From Rutstroemia sp. NJR-2017a BVV2 (lineage: Eukaryota > Ascomycota > Leotiomycetes > Helotiales > Rutstroemiaceae): a stretch of DNA of 64,000 bases. The position numbers and the translations under genes were made by a program. Below the pieces are notes generated by a model. That model did not search any database. It was not told the DNA's origin and was given only the letters and a program-made list of their open reading frames with translations. Position 1 is the stretch's first letter, and each line of letters begins with the position of its first letter. Where the stretch lies: the NCBI GenBank assembly GCA_002946415.1, contig NJPS01000003.1, forward strand, positions 372,001-436,000, read 5' to 3'. Positions 34,434 through 45,574 of the stretch are shown piece by piece.

Positions 34434-36265
34434 ATGGCTTTGTCAAGATTTAAACTGACTGAGCTTCGCAGCGGTGATATCCAGCAGATATCTGACTTTG
34501 GATGGAGAGCTTTCTATGTTCTTCTGGGGTTTGTCATCTTGAGAGTAAGAAAATATTACCCACCGAGAACATAATGCCAGCGTACTGACTTGAGACTAGA
34601 ATCTTGTTGTTTGGACTTATAGACTATTCTTTCATCCACTGGCCAGATATCCGGGCCCCCTTTTGGCCAAAGTCTCTGATTTTTATGGAGCTTATCACAA
34701 TGCTCGAGGCCAACTACATATTGAGTCAGAGAAGGGACATAGACGATATGGTATTGGTTGTTCTCTTAGTCAAGGCTAGTTCTTGTACTAATAGTGTATA
34801 GGAACATTTTTACGGCAAGGTCCTAACAAACTTATCGTGAATAGTCTGGATGGGCTGCAAGGTACCTTGCACTGTGTTTTCCTCAATCGTAGGATATCTG
34901 CCTAATCATGTGCTAGATTTGTATTTTTCCAAAAATGTCCACAAGTCATTTGGCTACGAGACTATGCTCCCTGCGCCAGGAGCCTACAATGTTTTCACTG
35001 CAATTGATAAGGACCTCCACAAGTTCAAACGAAAGGTTCTAAGTCAAGGATTTGCTGACTCCACCGTACGTTCATTTGAACCGACTATCTTGCATCATAT
35101 TGACATATTTGTGCAAAATCTCAAAGACTCGGCAGCTAGTCCTGATGACGAGGGCTGGTCAACTCCCGTCAACATGACCGAGCGCTGTAGGTACTTTGGA
35201 TATGATGTCATGGGTGAATTTGGCTTCGGGCAATCTTTCGAACTTCAAAAGAGCTCAAGAAATCACTTCCTTATCGAGGCAGTCGAGGCAACTGGTAAAA
35301 AGGCGGGGGTGTACGTTCAGTACCCAAATCTGAGAAAGCTAAAGCTTGAGACTATTTTTGCACGTCGGACGGCTCTGATGCGTGAAAAGTACTTGAAGCT
35401 CATGGCTAGTCTGGTACAGACCAGATTAGCTGAAGAGAAGTCTTCCCATAATGATCTTTTCGCTTTTGCTATTGATGCCAAAGACCCAAATACGGGAAAG
35501 GGGTTTTCTGAGAGTGAGTTATGGGCTGAAAGTAGATTTCTCCTCATAGCAGGTTAGTTTTATCATGTGCTATCTCCCTGGAGAATCATGATCATATACT
35601 TATGGAAAATAGGCGCGGATACATCATCAACAGCTTTGACAGCGGTATTTTTCTATCTCTCCAGAAACAAAGCTTGCTATGAAAAGTTACAAGCTGAGAT
35701 CCAAAAAAACTTCACCTCGATCTCAGAGATTCAAACCGGCCCACAACTCGCACAGTGCCATTATCTAAGAGCATGTATTGATGAATCTATGAGGATGTCT
35801 CCGCCTATCAGTAGCACACTGTGGCGTGAGGTCACTGCACCTGAAGGCGTCTGGATTGATGGCGAGCATATTCCTCAAGGCGTTGACCTTGGAGTTTCTC
35901 CCTACGCGTTTCATCACAACGAAGATGTTTTCCCGGATTCTTACATATTCAAGCCAGAACGCTGGCTCGAGTCACCAGGTAACAGCAACCAAGCAATTGA
36001 GAAGGCTCGCGCGGCGTTTAGTCCTTTCTCGGTTGGCTCAAGAGCGTGTGCGGGTCGAACGATGGCGTATACAGAGGTTAGTGATGTTGTAGCAAGAACA
36101 CTGTGGTCGCTGGAGCTTAAGCCTGCTGACGGAGAATTGGGTATGATTGGTGGAGGTATTGAGGGGTTGGAAGATGGGCTCAATCGCGTCAAGGAGTTTC
36201 AACTCAAGGATCATATTACGTGTTGTCATAATGGACCTTATTTACAGTTTCGCTTACGGAAGTAG
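34434..36265 (+). CDS. Cytochrome P450 monooxygenase 1
   Basis: Heme-thiolate monooxygenase anchored in the ER by one N-terminal segment (FYVLLGFVILR and following residues). Five exons: 34434-34544, 34600-34750, 34802-34861, 34917-35552, 35613-36265; 536 aa. Hallmarks: a proline hinge HPLARYPGP after the anchor, the I-helix AGADTSST (about 319-326), K-helix ESMR (377-380), PERW, and the heme loop FSPFSVGSRACAGR with the ligand Cys near 465. The FxxGxRxC signature is intact. Neighbours are a desaturase (divergent) and a second P450 (same strand) whose second exon has the same length (151 nt) and phase, indicating tandem duplication. Substrate unknown; a fatty acyl-derived substrate would fit the neighbourhood. 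Confidence 0.94.
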
Positions 36266-37552
36266 TCGTACTAGCGGCTAGTTAGATAGAACAGTCTTGA
36301 AATTGAATTCCTGGGGATATCACTATCTGCAAGCTTTCTGAATTTGTTCAAGTTCAAAGTCTGCTCAGCATTATCCGTAATTTTCCCACTTTACCACGAA
36401 TACTTCTGAAATTGTTGCTAAAAATATCAACCCGCTTACCACGTACCAGCAGAATGGTTCATCCTTTCCCTTTCAAACACAAGATGCAGTGCCTACAATA
36501 GGTATTTGCTCGTATCCGTTGTGATAAACGATTCCAACATTTGAGTGATGCTGACTGCATGCTGATAACGGGGTATCGGTTGCATACAGCATACATTTCA
36601 GAAGAGACAGGGGTTGTGGGGGTGGATATGGATTGTCCCGGATATACAAGGGACTCTCGGCAAAAGTTACCGTGGAAGCCTGCTTAACCGTCAACCTCAC
36701 ACGATTCTTATGCACCCTTGCGGCGGGGCATTCACCCGCACAAACCAGCAGACTGATGTCAACCAATGCCATGATACTGCGCGTTTTCAATTAGCAGAAT
36801 ACAGAATAGCTACAATTTTCAAGGGTCCAGATCCTTACTTAAATCCTAATGAGGCAAGAGTGCAGCCTTACGATACATGCGTGCTTCACGGTGCGGTCGC
36901 ATAATGTTACATTATCTATGAAGCCTCGAATGCCCCTTGGACGAAGTAAACGGAAGGAACAGTCCGCGAATCAGACTTAGTATCACACCACAGCATTGAC
37001 CTAAGTGGAAATTGGCAGCCAATAACTCTCAAAGTTTATTTTCGATGATACTAGACGATAATCACGGTTCGTGTGTACTTTACTTAGTCTTTGACGAGTT
37101 AACCAATATGAGCAAAAGTAAAGTAATGTCAAAGAGACCGAAATATAGGTACTCTTGTCAGATGGTATGCTGACCTATGAATTTTGACGATATTAGCCTT
37201 GAGTAGTCGTACAGTCAGAGGATAATGCGAGAATACCACAGCTCAACTCGACATTTCGGCAGTTGTGAACACCAATCACCAGGCGTAGGTGCTACCGTAT
37301 GGTCCTCTGTATTGTCATCACTATTGTGGCACAGTCAATCAATCAAAACCAATCAGAAGAACGCCATTGAGGTACTCGGTGTACCAGATTCTGCGTAGAG
37401 CAATGGATCTGGGTGTAGTAGTGATCTTTATGGCAGTCGCTTATTGTGTGCCACGAAATAGTCACGCTTCATCTTGCTTTCCCTTCATAATCTGTCCACC
37501 AGTTTCAAACATAACTCTGAAACCCACGCTACGACGAAGCTGAGCTATCACA
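36266..37552. other. Inter-P450 spacer with doubtful small ORFs
   Basis: 1.29 kb between the two P450 genes; acts as upstream region for the second. It contains a 105-codon minus-strand frame (36473-36790) and an overlapping 96-codon plus-strand frame (36614-36904), listed separately or rejected. No other motif. Confidence 0.5.
36473..36790 (-). CDS. Possible small Cys-containing protein (doubtful)
   Basis: 105-codon frame. The N-terminus (SIMALVDISLLVCAGECPAA) is mildly hydrophobic and could be a weak signal peptide. The C-terminal part contains VYHNGYEQIPIVGTASC, which resembles FYHNGYGDTTHVVLHGTYEC in another frame at 42759-43145. No known family recognised. It overlaps an open frame on the other strand, so it may be chance. 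Confidence 0.2.
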   Translation of the reverse strand: MKTRSIMALVDISLLVCAGECPAARVHKNRVRLTVKQASTVTFAESPLYIRDNPYPPPQPLSLLKCMLYATDTPLSACSQHHSNVGIVYHNGYEQIPIVGTASCV

Positions 37553-39370
37553 ATGACAAAGTTACTTGATACCATCCATACGTTCGGCCGTGATTACCAT
37601 CCACTCCTCACTCTTTTCCTCGCTACTACTGTATACGTATGTTGTACCGCACTCCTTGTGTATTATATGGAGGAGGTTGACTAAGCTTCATAGCTCCTCG
37701 GTGAAGCCATCTACAATGTCTACTTTCATCATTTGGCCGATGTACCCGGCCCATTCTGGTGCAAAGTATCAATCTGGCCATCATACTTGCATGCAAGAAC
37801 TGGCTCTCGTCACATTTGGATTTGGCAAAATCACCAGATTTATGGTAAGTCAACTTGAAAATGCTGCTTTTCATGTATTGAAATGTACTTACTCCTACAT
37901 TAGGTGATAGGTTTCGCTACAAACCCAATGGCGTTTTAATAGCCTCACCTAAAGGCTATCGCGATATCTACAATGCCAAAGCAAACGTTAAAAAAGCTAA
38001 ATGGTACGCGGTATGGCAGAGACGTCATGATGAACTCAGCGCCTTGAGTGCTATCGACCCTCACAAGCATATGTTACTGCGACGACCCTTAAATAACGCA
38101 TTCTCCGAAAAGTCCTTGCGTTCATCAGAGCCCTACATTATAAAGCATACTGACAAATGGATTGAGCTTTTATTAGATGGCGAAAAGACTAAGGGCATGA
38201 CTGAATGGGCAACACCGAAGAACTTGGGTGGAGAATGGGCTGACTACCTTATATTTGATATCTTAGGTGACTTGTGTTTTGGTCAATCTTTCGAGACTAT
38301 AGAGCCAGAAAGCCCGGTTCGTCAGATACCGCACATTATTGGTGAATACCTACATTTTATGAACACGGTATGTAGAAAACATTTCATCCGCAAACATTGC
38401 GCCGCTAATATTCACTATTTTTAAGATTGCACATGCACCTTTCAGAGACTTTTGGGTTTGGCTGAAACCCCGTGGTCTTGATAAGGCACTCTCCTTACTT
38501 AGTCCCAAAAATGTTGTCAGTTTCTACCAATTCCTCGGGAAATGTGTCGCAGAGCGCGAGGAGCAAGAGAAAACTCTGGAAAAAGAGGATGTGCACGACG
38601 GGCGCAAAGACATCTTTCACTATCTCTATCAGGCCAAAAAGGCAGATAACGCACTCCCCTCCGACACCAAGGGACTCTTTGCATCAGCCAATCTTTTAGT
38701 CACAGCCGGGTCTGACACAACTGCCACCGCATTATGCAGTGCCCTTTTCTACCTCACAAGAAACGAGCATGTATATAACAAACTTGCAAAAGAGATACGC
38801 AATACGTTTTTTTCCGTCGAGGATATTCACGGTGGTCATACTCTATCCAGCTGCCAGTATCTGCATGCTGTTTGTCTTGAAGCTATGCGAATGGCACCCA
38901 GTGCACCTTCAGAGCTTGCGCGCGAAGTCCTTTCAGGCGGACATACAATCAACGGCCAATACTATACCGAAGGCACAGAAATCGGCGCATCCAACTACTC
39001 CGTAAACTACCACGAAGACACTTACGGAGATCCATTTGTTTTTCGCCCAGAGCGTTGGATCCCAAATGAAGAGGAAGGAATCACAGTCGAACAAGTAGCT
39101 GTGCTCAAAGAAGCTTTCAGCCCCTTCTCTATTGGACCAAGCCAGTGCCCTGGGAAGAATTTAGCGTTGCTGGAGATGTATATAGTGCTAGGGAGAATGA
39201 TCCATGCTTGTGATATTCGGAGATCGGTGGATGATGTAGGTGATCGGGGAGCAGGTAGGCCGGAATTGATTTGGGGTAGGAGGAATACACATCAGTATCA
39301 GGTTCGTGATGCGTTTTTGGGGTTGAGGAATGGGCCGGTGGTGCAACTTTGTCGGAGAGTGAAGGTGTGA
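37553..39370 (+). CDS. Cytochrome P450 monooxygenase 2
   Basis: Four exons: 37553-37636, 37694-37844, 37904-38367, 38426-39370; 547 aa, all phases closing. N-terminal membrane anchor around YHPLLTLFLATTVYLLGEAI, then a VPGPF hinge. Catalytic elements: I-helix AGSDTTAT (about 327-334), K-helix EAMR (385-388), RPERW, heme loop FSPFSIGPSQCPGK with Cys near 474. The loop has Pro-Ser-Gln before Cys instead of the usual Arg two residues earlier, a variation that may weaken the heme propionate contact. Shares exon-2 length and phase with P450 1 but is well diverged, and it lacks the separate 60-nt exon, which is fused here. Likely a later step in the same pathway (inference). Confidence 0.93.
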
Positions 39371-39841
39371 GGAAGGCTGAAAAATTTGCCAAATTAGGAT
39401 GGATCTGATCAACCGAGAATTGTGTATTTAGGTTGTCAATTGTATGATTTTCGGTCTTAATTGTTTAAATAATTGATTATTTACATGGCAGTTTTGCTCT
39501 TTCTGATTAAACCGATGAGGTCTTGAAATCTATTTTGAGTAGTATTAGCAGTAGATTTCGCATTTAATATCACCGAATTCGAGTCGATTTATTTTCGGCT
39601 ATAAGCGCCTCTGACCATGCGAACCCATTATTTAAGTCTAATTCGTAAGAAGAAAATGCACAATACACAAAAATTTTTATTTTGGACATCATGAAAAAAT
39701 TATATATTTCAAGAAATCTTGGTAGCACTATACAAACCCACAGAGCATCTCTAACTTTTAGATATAATATCCATACAGTAGCCTATCCATTCACGACATA
39801 TCTTTAGTTAACATCCATAACCTGTAAGTCCAAATTATCAA
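39371..39841. other. Convergent 3' spacer
   Basis: 471 bp between the 3' ends of P450 2 (plus) and the 7TM gene (minus). AT-rich, presumably holding both poly(A) sites; no gene seen. Confidence 0.6.
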
Positions 39842-41239
39842 CTATGCTACTCCATGCCCAACTGAATGCTGAACCTCCCACTCCCTCACAACCTCCACAT
39901 GCTCCCCCCTTTCCTCATCCACATCTGGCCTACTCCCAACTGGATTCTCCTCCCCACGAGTCGTCAACTGCGTCTTATCTAAATTAGACATCGGATATAA
40001 ATGATCATACAACTTCTTAAAGTTCTTCCTGTCCATTTGACTATCATTCGGGGTTGCTTTCGAGAATCTCGAATGCGTGCTTGTGCTCTGATCGGAAATG
40101 TTGTTTGAGGTCGCACCAGCGGTTTTTCGTGTGCCGCGTGTGAAGCTGAAGGATGTGAGATGTGTGCGCAGATTCATGAAGAAGAAGAGGAATTCGCGGA
40201 GTTCGCGGTAGACGATAGGGACGCAGGCGATGCTTAATCCGAGAAGGAGTTCGAGCCCGGTTGTTAGGCCGAGATATTGGAGGTCCCAGGTTACGTCGCC
40301 AGAGGTGTAACTTGCGATGACTGCAATGCGCCAGATACTGACTCCGCAAATACTATCGTCGATTTATAGTTAGCTAATTGAGTTGCGGTAATCACTTTCA
40401 AGTGCCTGGGAATCACTAAATGGTGAGCGTTCTTACCCAAATCCAATACCAAACATAAATATCATTCCAAACTTCTTCTTCCTCGGCATCTGTAGCTTAT
40501 ATAACTTGGGCATTGGTAAAGTGAGGATCAAAAGATCCACAATTGGATTCAAGATTCCGGTTATCAGAAAGTTGCGCTTGTAATCAACGCAACGATTGAT
40601 GCTAAGCAGGGTTGCGTGAAGAGGTGAACATCTTTGCGCTATTAGTCCAGTGGCGATGGCGCCCACTGCGATCACTATGAATGCTGATATACCTGCCGCC
40701 CATGCAAATCGCGTATCTACTCCGAAGAGTTGGAGATAGAGATGAAGAATGGAGAGTTTGATAAAGACGGTGCCAAATACCCAGCAAAATTCGGCTGCGA
40801 TAGTCAACTGGAATGGATGAAATTTTTGTATTAGTTCCATACCCCAAGTACCAAAATACATTCCAGCTCTTTAAAAGATAATTAACAAACTTACCTGACC
40901 TGCCGTGATCAATCTGTTTGGTGCAAGCTTCAGTACCTCAAGCAAGTGGTGTTCCGCCACCCCTTGAGTGAGGGCTAGTAATGCGCATATACAATACGCA
41001 GTCGTCGTAATAAACCCAAGGAGCAAGAAGTAGTCATTGAGAAAGAACCGATGACTTCGAAACAATCTAATATAAAATCGAATCGATACAAGAATCAAAG
41101 CAATTCCCAGAAAGATGCCAAGAACAACCGTGCTTCCAATAACTGACGATGATGCATGTCCTGTGATTGACAAGGTCGGAACGGGGTTTATGTGTGGAAG
41201 TGGACCACTTGAAGGTACTAGTGGTGAAGCGCCCGACAT
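39842..41239 (-). CDS. PTH11/rhodopsin-like seven-helix membrane protein
   Basis: Fungal integral membrane protein of the SAT4/PTH11-like rhodopsin-domain family; roles proposed for relatives include surface or metabolite sensing. Exons 40895-41239, 40437-40807 and 39842-40352 join in frame to 408 aa. Seven hydrophobic helices are visible, e.g. STVVLGIFLGIALILVSIRF, FLNDYFLLLGFITTTAYCIC and LTIAAEFCWVFGTVFIKLSI. Family signatures: NDYF after helix 2, a TIAAEFCW..FIKLSILHLYLQLF helix, and PMPKLYKLQMPRKKKFGM before helix 6. A short extracellular Pro-rich N-terminus and a long polar C-terminal tail (about 110 aa). Inside the putative cluster it could be a sensor or a passenger gene. Confidence 0.88.
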
Positions 41240-42758
41240 AGTTGAACTGAACTGGCGTTCTTAGATTGTGGTGGTCTGTTCGTGAACTTGAAGAAGGAAA
41301 GCCACTGGCGATGTTTTAGTCAGATGCTCTTTAATGACAGCTTGATAGTAAGCGGATTTATATTATCGATGCCAAGCTGTCAAAATGCATGTCATATAGG
41401 GATGGAAAGCTAGATGCCGGTGAGGCGTCTTTCTGTGTGAAGAAAATGACACAAATTCAATCGCTTAGAACAAACGAGCAGTACACGCTGTAGAATCTCA
41501 ATATAGTATTCTAGCAACTTTTAGATTCTGTAGCAGAGTAAACCATCTTGCACATAGTTTCTACTTTTCTTCCAGCTGATAATCACGGCTATAGGATATG
41601 AATTCCAAATGTGGACGAAGCTGTTAATTTTCTTACTCTTCAATACTACCTAGTTAATATCCAGCACGTTCCAAATACTTAAATATTAATGATTGCTAAT
41701 GCATCTTGGGTGTTGGGCAGGGTTATAAAACTACTAGTTATGGAATCTTGGGAGGAACGTTTCACGAAACGTTTGGCAACTTTGGATCAGGCGTTGCAGG
41801 ATCTTTATCGTCCACCCAGCCCTGAAATAATCATGAACTCAAGAATACAAGAGACTTCGTTCTTCTACGCCGCGGAAGCCTTTGCAACAAACCCCTAAAG
41901 CTACAGTAGTATGAGAGCTGTCATTGGTACTGCGAGTTGCAACTCAAGACAAAATGTTACCTATAACCAAGCTCGTTAAGTGCTCTTGAACGACTAAGAT
42001 CCGTCATCACAATCTCGCAACATTACTGGAGGCTTGACTTGCCATTGATTGGCAAGTATTCTGAATGGATGCCTAGTAAGACACTTATCAAGGATGTCGC
42101 ATCCATCAGGCCATGTCAAGTTTCATTATCTGCAGGGTCGCAACGGGAAAACGGTGTTTTGCTGAGTGTGTGTCCTGCCCAAAGACACCAAAAGAGCATA
42201 TTCAGACGATTCGGATCCAGAGTTACAGTTCAATAGCTCATTTGAGCTGCAGGGAAGTCATGTGCAGATATCTAGAAAAAGTAATTCAAGGGTCACCGAA
42301 TACGTAGCAATGAGGAGCATATTCAGTGCGTTCATGCTGAACTTTCTGATGCAGCCAAGTCGCTTATTTTGACATGACTGCCTGATTGGTTGGTATCTTT
42401 CCCGTGTCGGACAAATACAAATGCCGTATTATACTTATCCCAATGGCAGATATAACGCAAATAGGCCGTGATCCTCTTATCATCTGTACCAAGCAAAGCG
42501 TTGCGGCGCAGAGTGTACTCTTCAAAAAAAAAAAAAAAAAAAAATACGACTTCAATTTTGCGAAAGTTATTGGAGGGAAGGGAGCCGGTGAACTAATCAG
42601 GTCGTATCTGCTCTAGGAAGAGGCGCATCTAGGATAATGAAACATGCGCGCGCTGTAGATATCCACTTCTTCTCCAGATTTTAGAAATAATTTCCCAATC
42701 TCCATATAGCGTTTCCATTCTCCACTCTACTCCCTAGCCGAGTATACTTCGACCGATG
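41240..42758. other. Intergenic, doubtful ORFs only
   Basis: 1.5 kb with a 69-codon plus frame (41689-41898) of no recognisable family and several overlapping 60-70-codon frames (42039-42616). An A run of about 19 bases lies at 42525-42543. I see no convincing gene. Confidence 0.5.
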
Positions 42759-43145
42759 TTACATATTGCCCAAGTGTACATCCAAATGTACATTCTCTAC
42801 CCTTTCAGAAGCCAATATCAGCACGTCCTCAGCGATAATACCACAGTAGCATCCGAGACCCTGCATACAAGGATTTCGAACAACGGCATCTTTATGCGAG
42901 CAGCACCGAGTACAATATGACGTGGGATTCAGGTTGTTCAAGCGATGGTGTGCATGCAGCATGTCAGCCTTCAGTTTGTTAGAGCTGAAAAGGTGCATGA
43001 ATGTCTGCATGAATGTCACTACCTTGTCGCAGGCTTGCAGCATGTGGGAACATTCATATGTGCCGTGTAAGACTACATGGGTTGTGTCGCCATAGCCGTT
43101 GTGATAGAAAAAGTAAGATGCATGATTAGCTATGAAAGAATACAT
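42759..43145 (-). CDS. Hypothetical His/Cys-rich protein (doubtful)
   Basis: 128-codon frame with 8 Cys and many His, including YCTRCCSHKDAVVRNPC and GLGCYCG. No signal peptide at this ATG, but the frame is open upstream and an exon could be missing. The region FYHNGYGDTTHVV resembles the doubtful frame at 36473-36790. Family not recognised; chance ORF is possible. Confidence 0.28.
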   Translation of the reverse strand: MYSFIANHASYFFYHNGYGDTTHVVLHGTYECSHMLQACDKVVTFMQTFMHLFSSNKLKADMLHAHHRLNNLNPTSYCTRCCSHKDAVVRNPCMQGLGCYCGIIAEDVLILASERVENVHLDVHLGNM

Positions 43146-43431
43146 GCTATCTTTGACATCCTGGAAACTCTGAGGGCTTGAGGGAGAAGAGTGGGAAATT
43201 AGTGGTGAGGTCGTAAATTTGATAAGATCTAGCTGCGGCGTAAAGCCGGCCTACCCATGTGAATGGCATCATCAATGTACCTACCTAGGAGAACTAGCTT
43301 TATCATCCCCTCCCCTATGATTGTCAAGCGGCTCAATTGAAGCGATTACGTAGTGATCCCAGAACCAAGTCTTCGTACAAGTCATGACTGCGCCTTGACA
43401 AGAAGTTTCGTATTGATGAAGACATCCATAA

Positions 43432-44951
43432 TTACAAAGAGGGTTTTGCATTGGGTCCGGTCCAAGGCTTCATCTTATTTTTTTTTGCCTCCATCCTCTT
43501 CACAACCTCATTATACTCAAACTTAGACAATCCCGAGCCATCACCGATTTCCTGTGGAATAGGCTTGAAACCTGGAGCCTCGTCAATGGGTTCATAAATG
43601 ATGTACTGGCTCTTACTTATCGTTTGCCGGTCCTCAACGCACGCCCGAATGAAATTGGCCCATTGGGCAAAGAGGTGGTTCGTCTGGGGTATTTTGGCAA
43701 AGGAGGCAAAGATATGTGGGAGTGCATTGTACTGATGTAAATGAACTGTGGCACCGGCCCTGAAAGCTTGCTTTGCCATGAACTGTCCTTCCTCGAGCAT
43801 TTTTTCTTGACCATACGCGAAGAATAGTGGTGGTGGGTTGATGGAAGGCCAAGTTTTAGCGGAAACAGGACTAATCAATGGGTGAATTATCATGTTCGTT
43901 GTGGGCGCGTAAATGTTTGCTCTTGGGGGTTTGCTGGGCCAGATATCATCTGGTTCCAGATCGTCGCTCAGTGTTGTGTGAATCTCGTTTAAAATATCGT
44001 ATTTTTGATTTCCTTGATGTGCTGGGCTGTTCGGAGAACTGAATTAGTATGTCCCGAACCACAATCGAAGTTGAAATAAGAAATAGAATACCTACAAAGA
44101 CTCTGTAAGTTCACCTTGTGGTGCATAAGTTGCAAAACCCGCGGGAAATGGAACTGCGACAGATTTGCCGTGGAAGTTGATGCGTGTTTTCTTGTCTCGA
44201 AAGTTTTGAAGTAAAAGAAGGAAAGCAATGACGAGTGTTCCTCCGGTGCTTTCCCCAGCGACTACAATATCTTCAGATGAAACTGCTTCATGAAACGCAT
44301 CCTTGGGTGGATAGAGAAGTGATAAATATGCTACTAAAAGATCGATCAAGGGTGCAGGGAAAGGATGCTGTGGAGCGAGTCGTTGCTCGATGACAAGACA
44401 GCGTCCCTTGGTAAGCCTTGCTAAAGCTGAGGTGACTTGACGTGTAGAAGCTGCTCCTCCGAAGCTGGATAGTTATAAGTTAGTACCGAAGTACATTTTC
44501 TGTGGTAACAGAACAGATCAAATGGATGAGCTTACTAGTTCATTCCGCCATGAGCATATAGAATAGTTGTCCTAGATTTGGTATCCTTCATGAGACCTTT
44601 GTACTTATCTTCCTCAGAAATATCTGGCTCATCCTCTTTCTCCCCGACTCCAGATCGGAAACCACTCCATTGCACTTTTACATCAGCCAGTGTAGCTTCG
44701 AAATATTCTCTACTGCCGGTATTGTCAAGATCATAAATTGCATCAGTAATAGCAGTGATAATTGAGTCATCTCCAGGAGCTGGGAGAACCGTTCTACTAG
44801 CCCAAACCGAGCCTTTTGCTGGCCGATCCACCGTGGTAACAGCTTGTTGGAAGGATAGCGGGGTGTAAAAGAGATGATTCTTCTCTTTTCTGAATTTCTG
44901 CGTCGATTCGATAAGTTTCTTTGCTGCGGGACTCTCTTCATCCGATGCCAT
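43432..44951 (-). CDS. Alpha/beta hydrolase (HSL-type esterase/deacetylase)
   Basis: Hormone-sensitive-lipase-like hydrolase, probably an esterase or acyl hydrolase. Exons 44536-44951, 44096-44464 and 43432-44026; 459 aa. Oxyanion motif HGGMN (134-138), nucleophile elbow GESTGG with Ser 211, and His in ALPHIF (H366). The acid residue is expected around YGQEKMLEE (333-341), where Glu replaces the common Asp, as is frequent in fungal relatives; to be confirmed by alignment. No signal peptide, so intracellular. Divergent from the MFS transporter with a 623-bp shared upstream region. In a metabolite cluster such an enzyme may release or trim an acyl intermediate (inference). Confidence 0.9.
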
Positions 44952-45574
44952 ATTGACGAAGAAAAGCTTTCCCGAGATGATTATTGTAGAGATAATTCAA
45001 GACCAAAACGACAAACAATGTTCCAACAAACCAACTTATTTTATATGCTCTCTCAAAGTGTGCGCCACGGTGTAATATAGCTCCGAGCTCTAATGTTGCA
45101 CTGCGGCGAAGCCACTTGAACCCCCCGCTCGTGATACCTAGTTAGATAAGGAGCAAACAGTGAATATTGCGAATGTATACCCCACACTTGGCAAAGATTA
45201 CTCGACCCGAGGCTTTAAACAGCAGCCGGACTGTAATCTCGGCATGTGCTGTGCACGCTGTATGCTTGGCTTCCATTTAGTGGTGAGGTGGTGTGATTGC
45301 GATATTTTGTTGGGAACATAGCTATTACATACCTTCAAATCAAAAAGACGGATTTCAGTAGAAATTATTATACTCAACAGCTGCTGTGACAAGCTAAAAC
45401 TTGGATTAGATGCGCTTTAGATCTGATATACCCTCGTTATCAAATCTTGTAGGGCTGGTGCATCGGGAATTATCCGTTCCGTTTACGGTGCGACAACCGA
45501 AATAATTCTTGTATAAATTTCTCGTGCAAACTTGTCGCATACCTCAACACAACACAACACAAACCAAATCACAG
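44952..45574. promoter_or_regulatory. Divergent upstream region, hydrolase/MFS
   Basis: 623 bp between the start codons of the hydrolase (minus) and the transporter (plus). A CA-rich leader (AACACAACACAACACAAACC, 45544-45564) sits just before the MFS start. No specific operator resolved. Confidence 0.55.

Noticed and set aside
36614..36904. 96-codon plus-strand ORF between the P450 genes
   Set aside because: Overlaps the opposite-strand frame, no signal peptide or known motif; cannot be supported.
41689..41898. 69-codon plus-strand ORF
   Set aside because: Short, no recognised motif or splice partners; could be chance.
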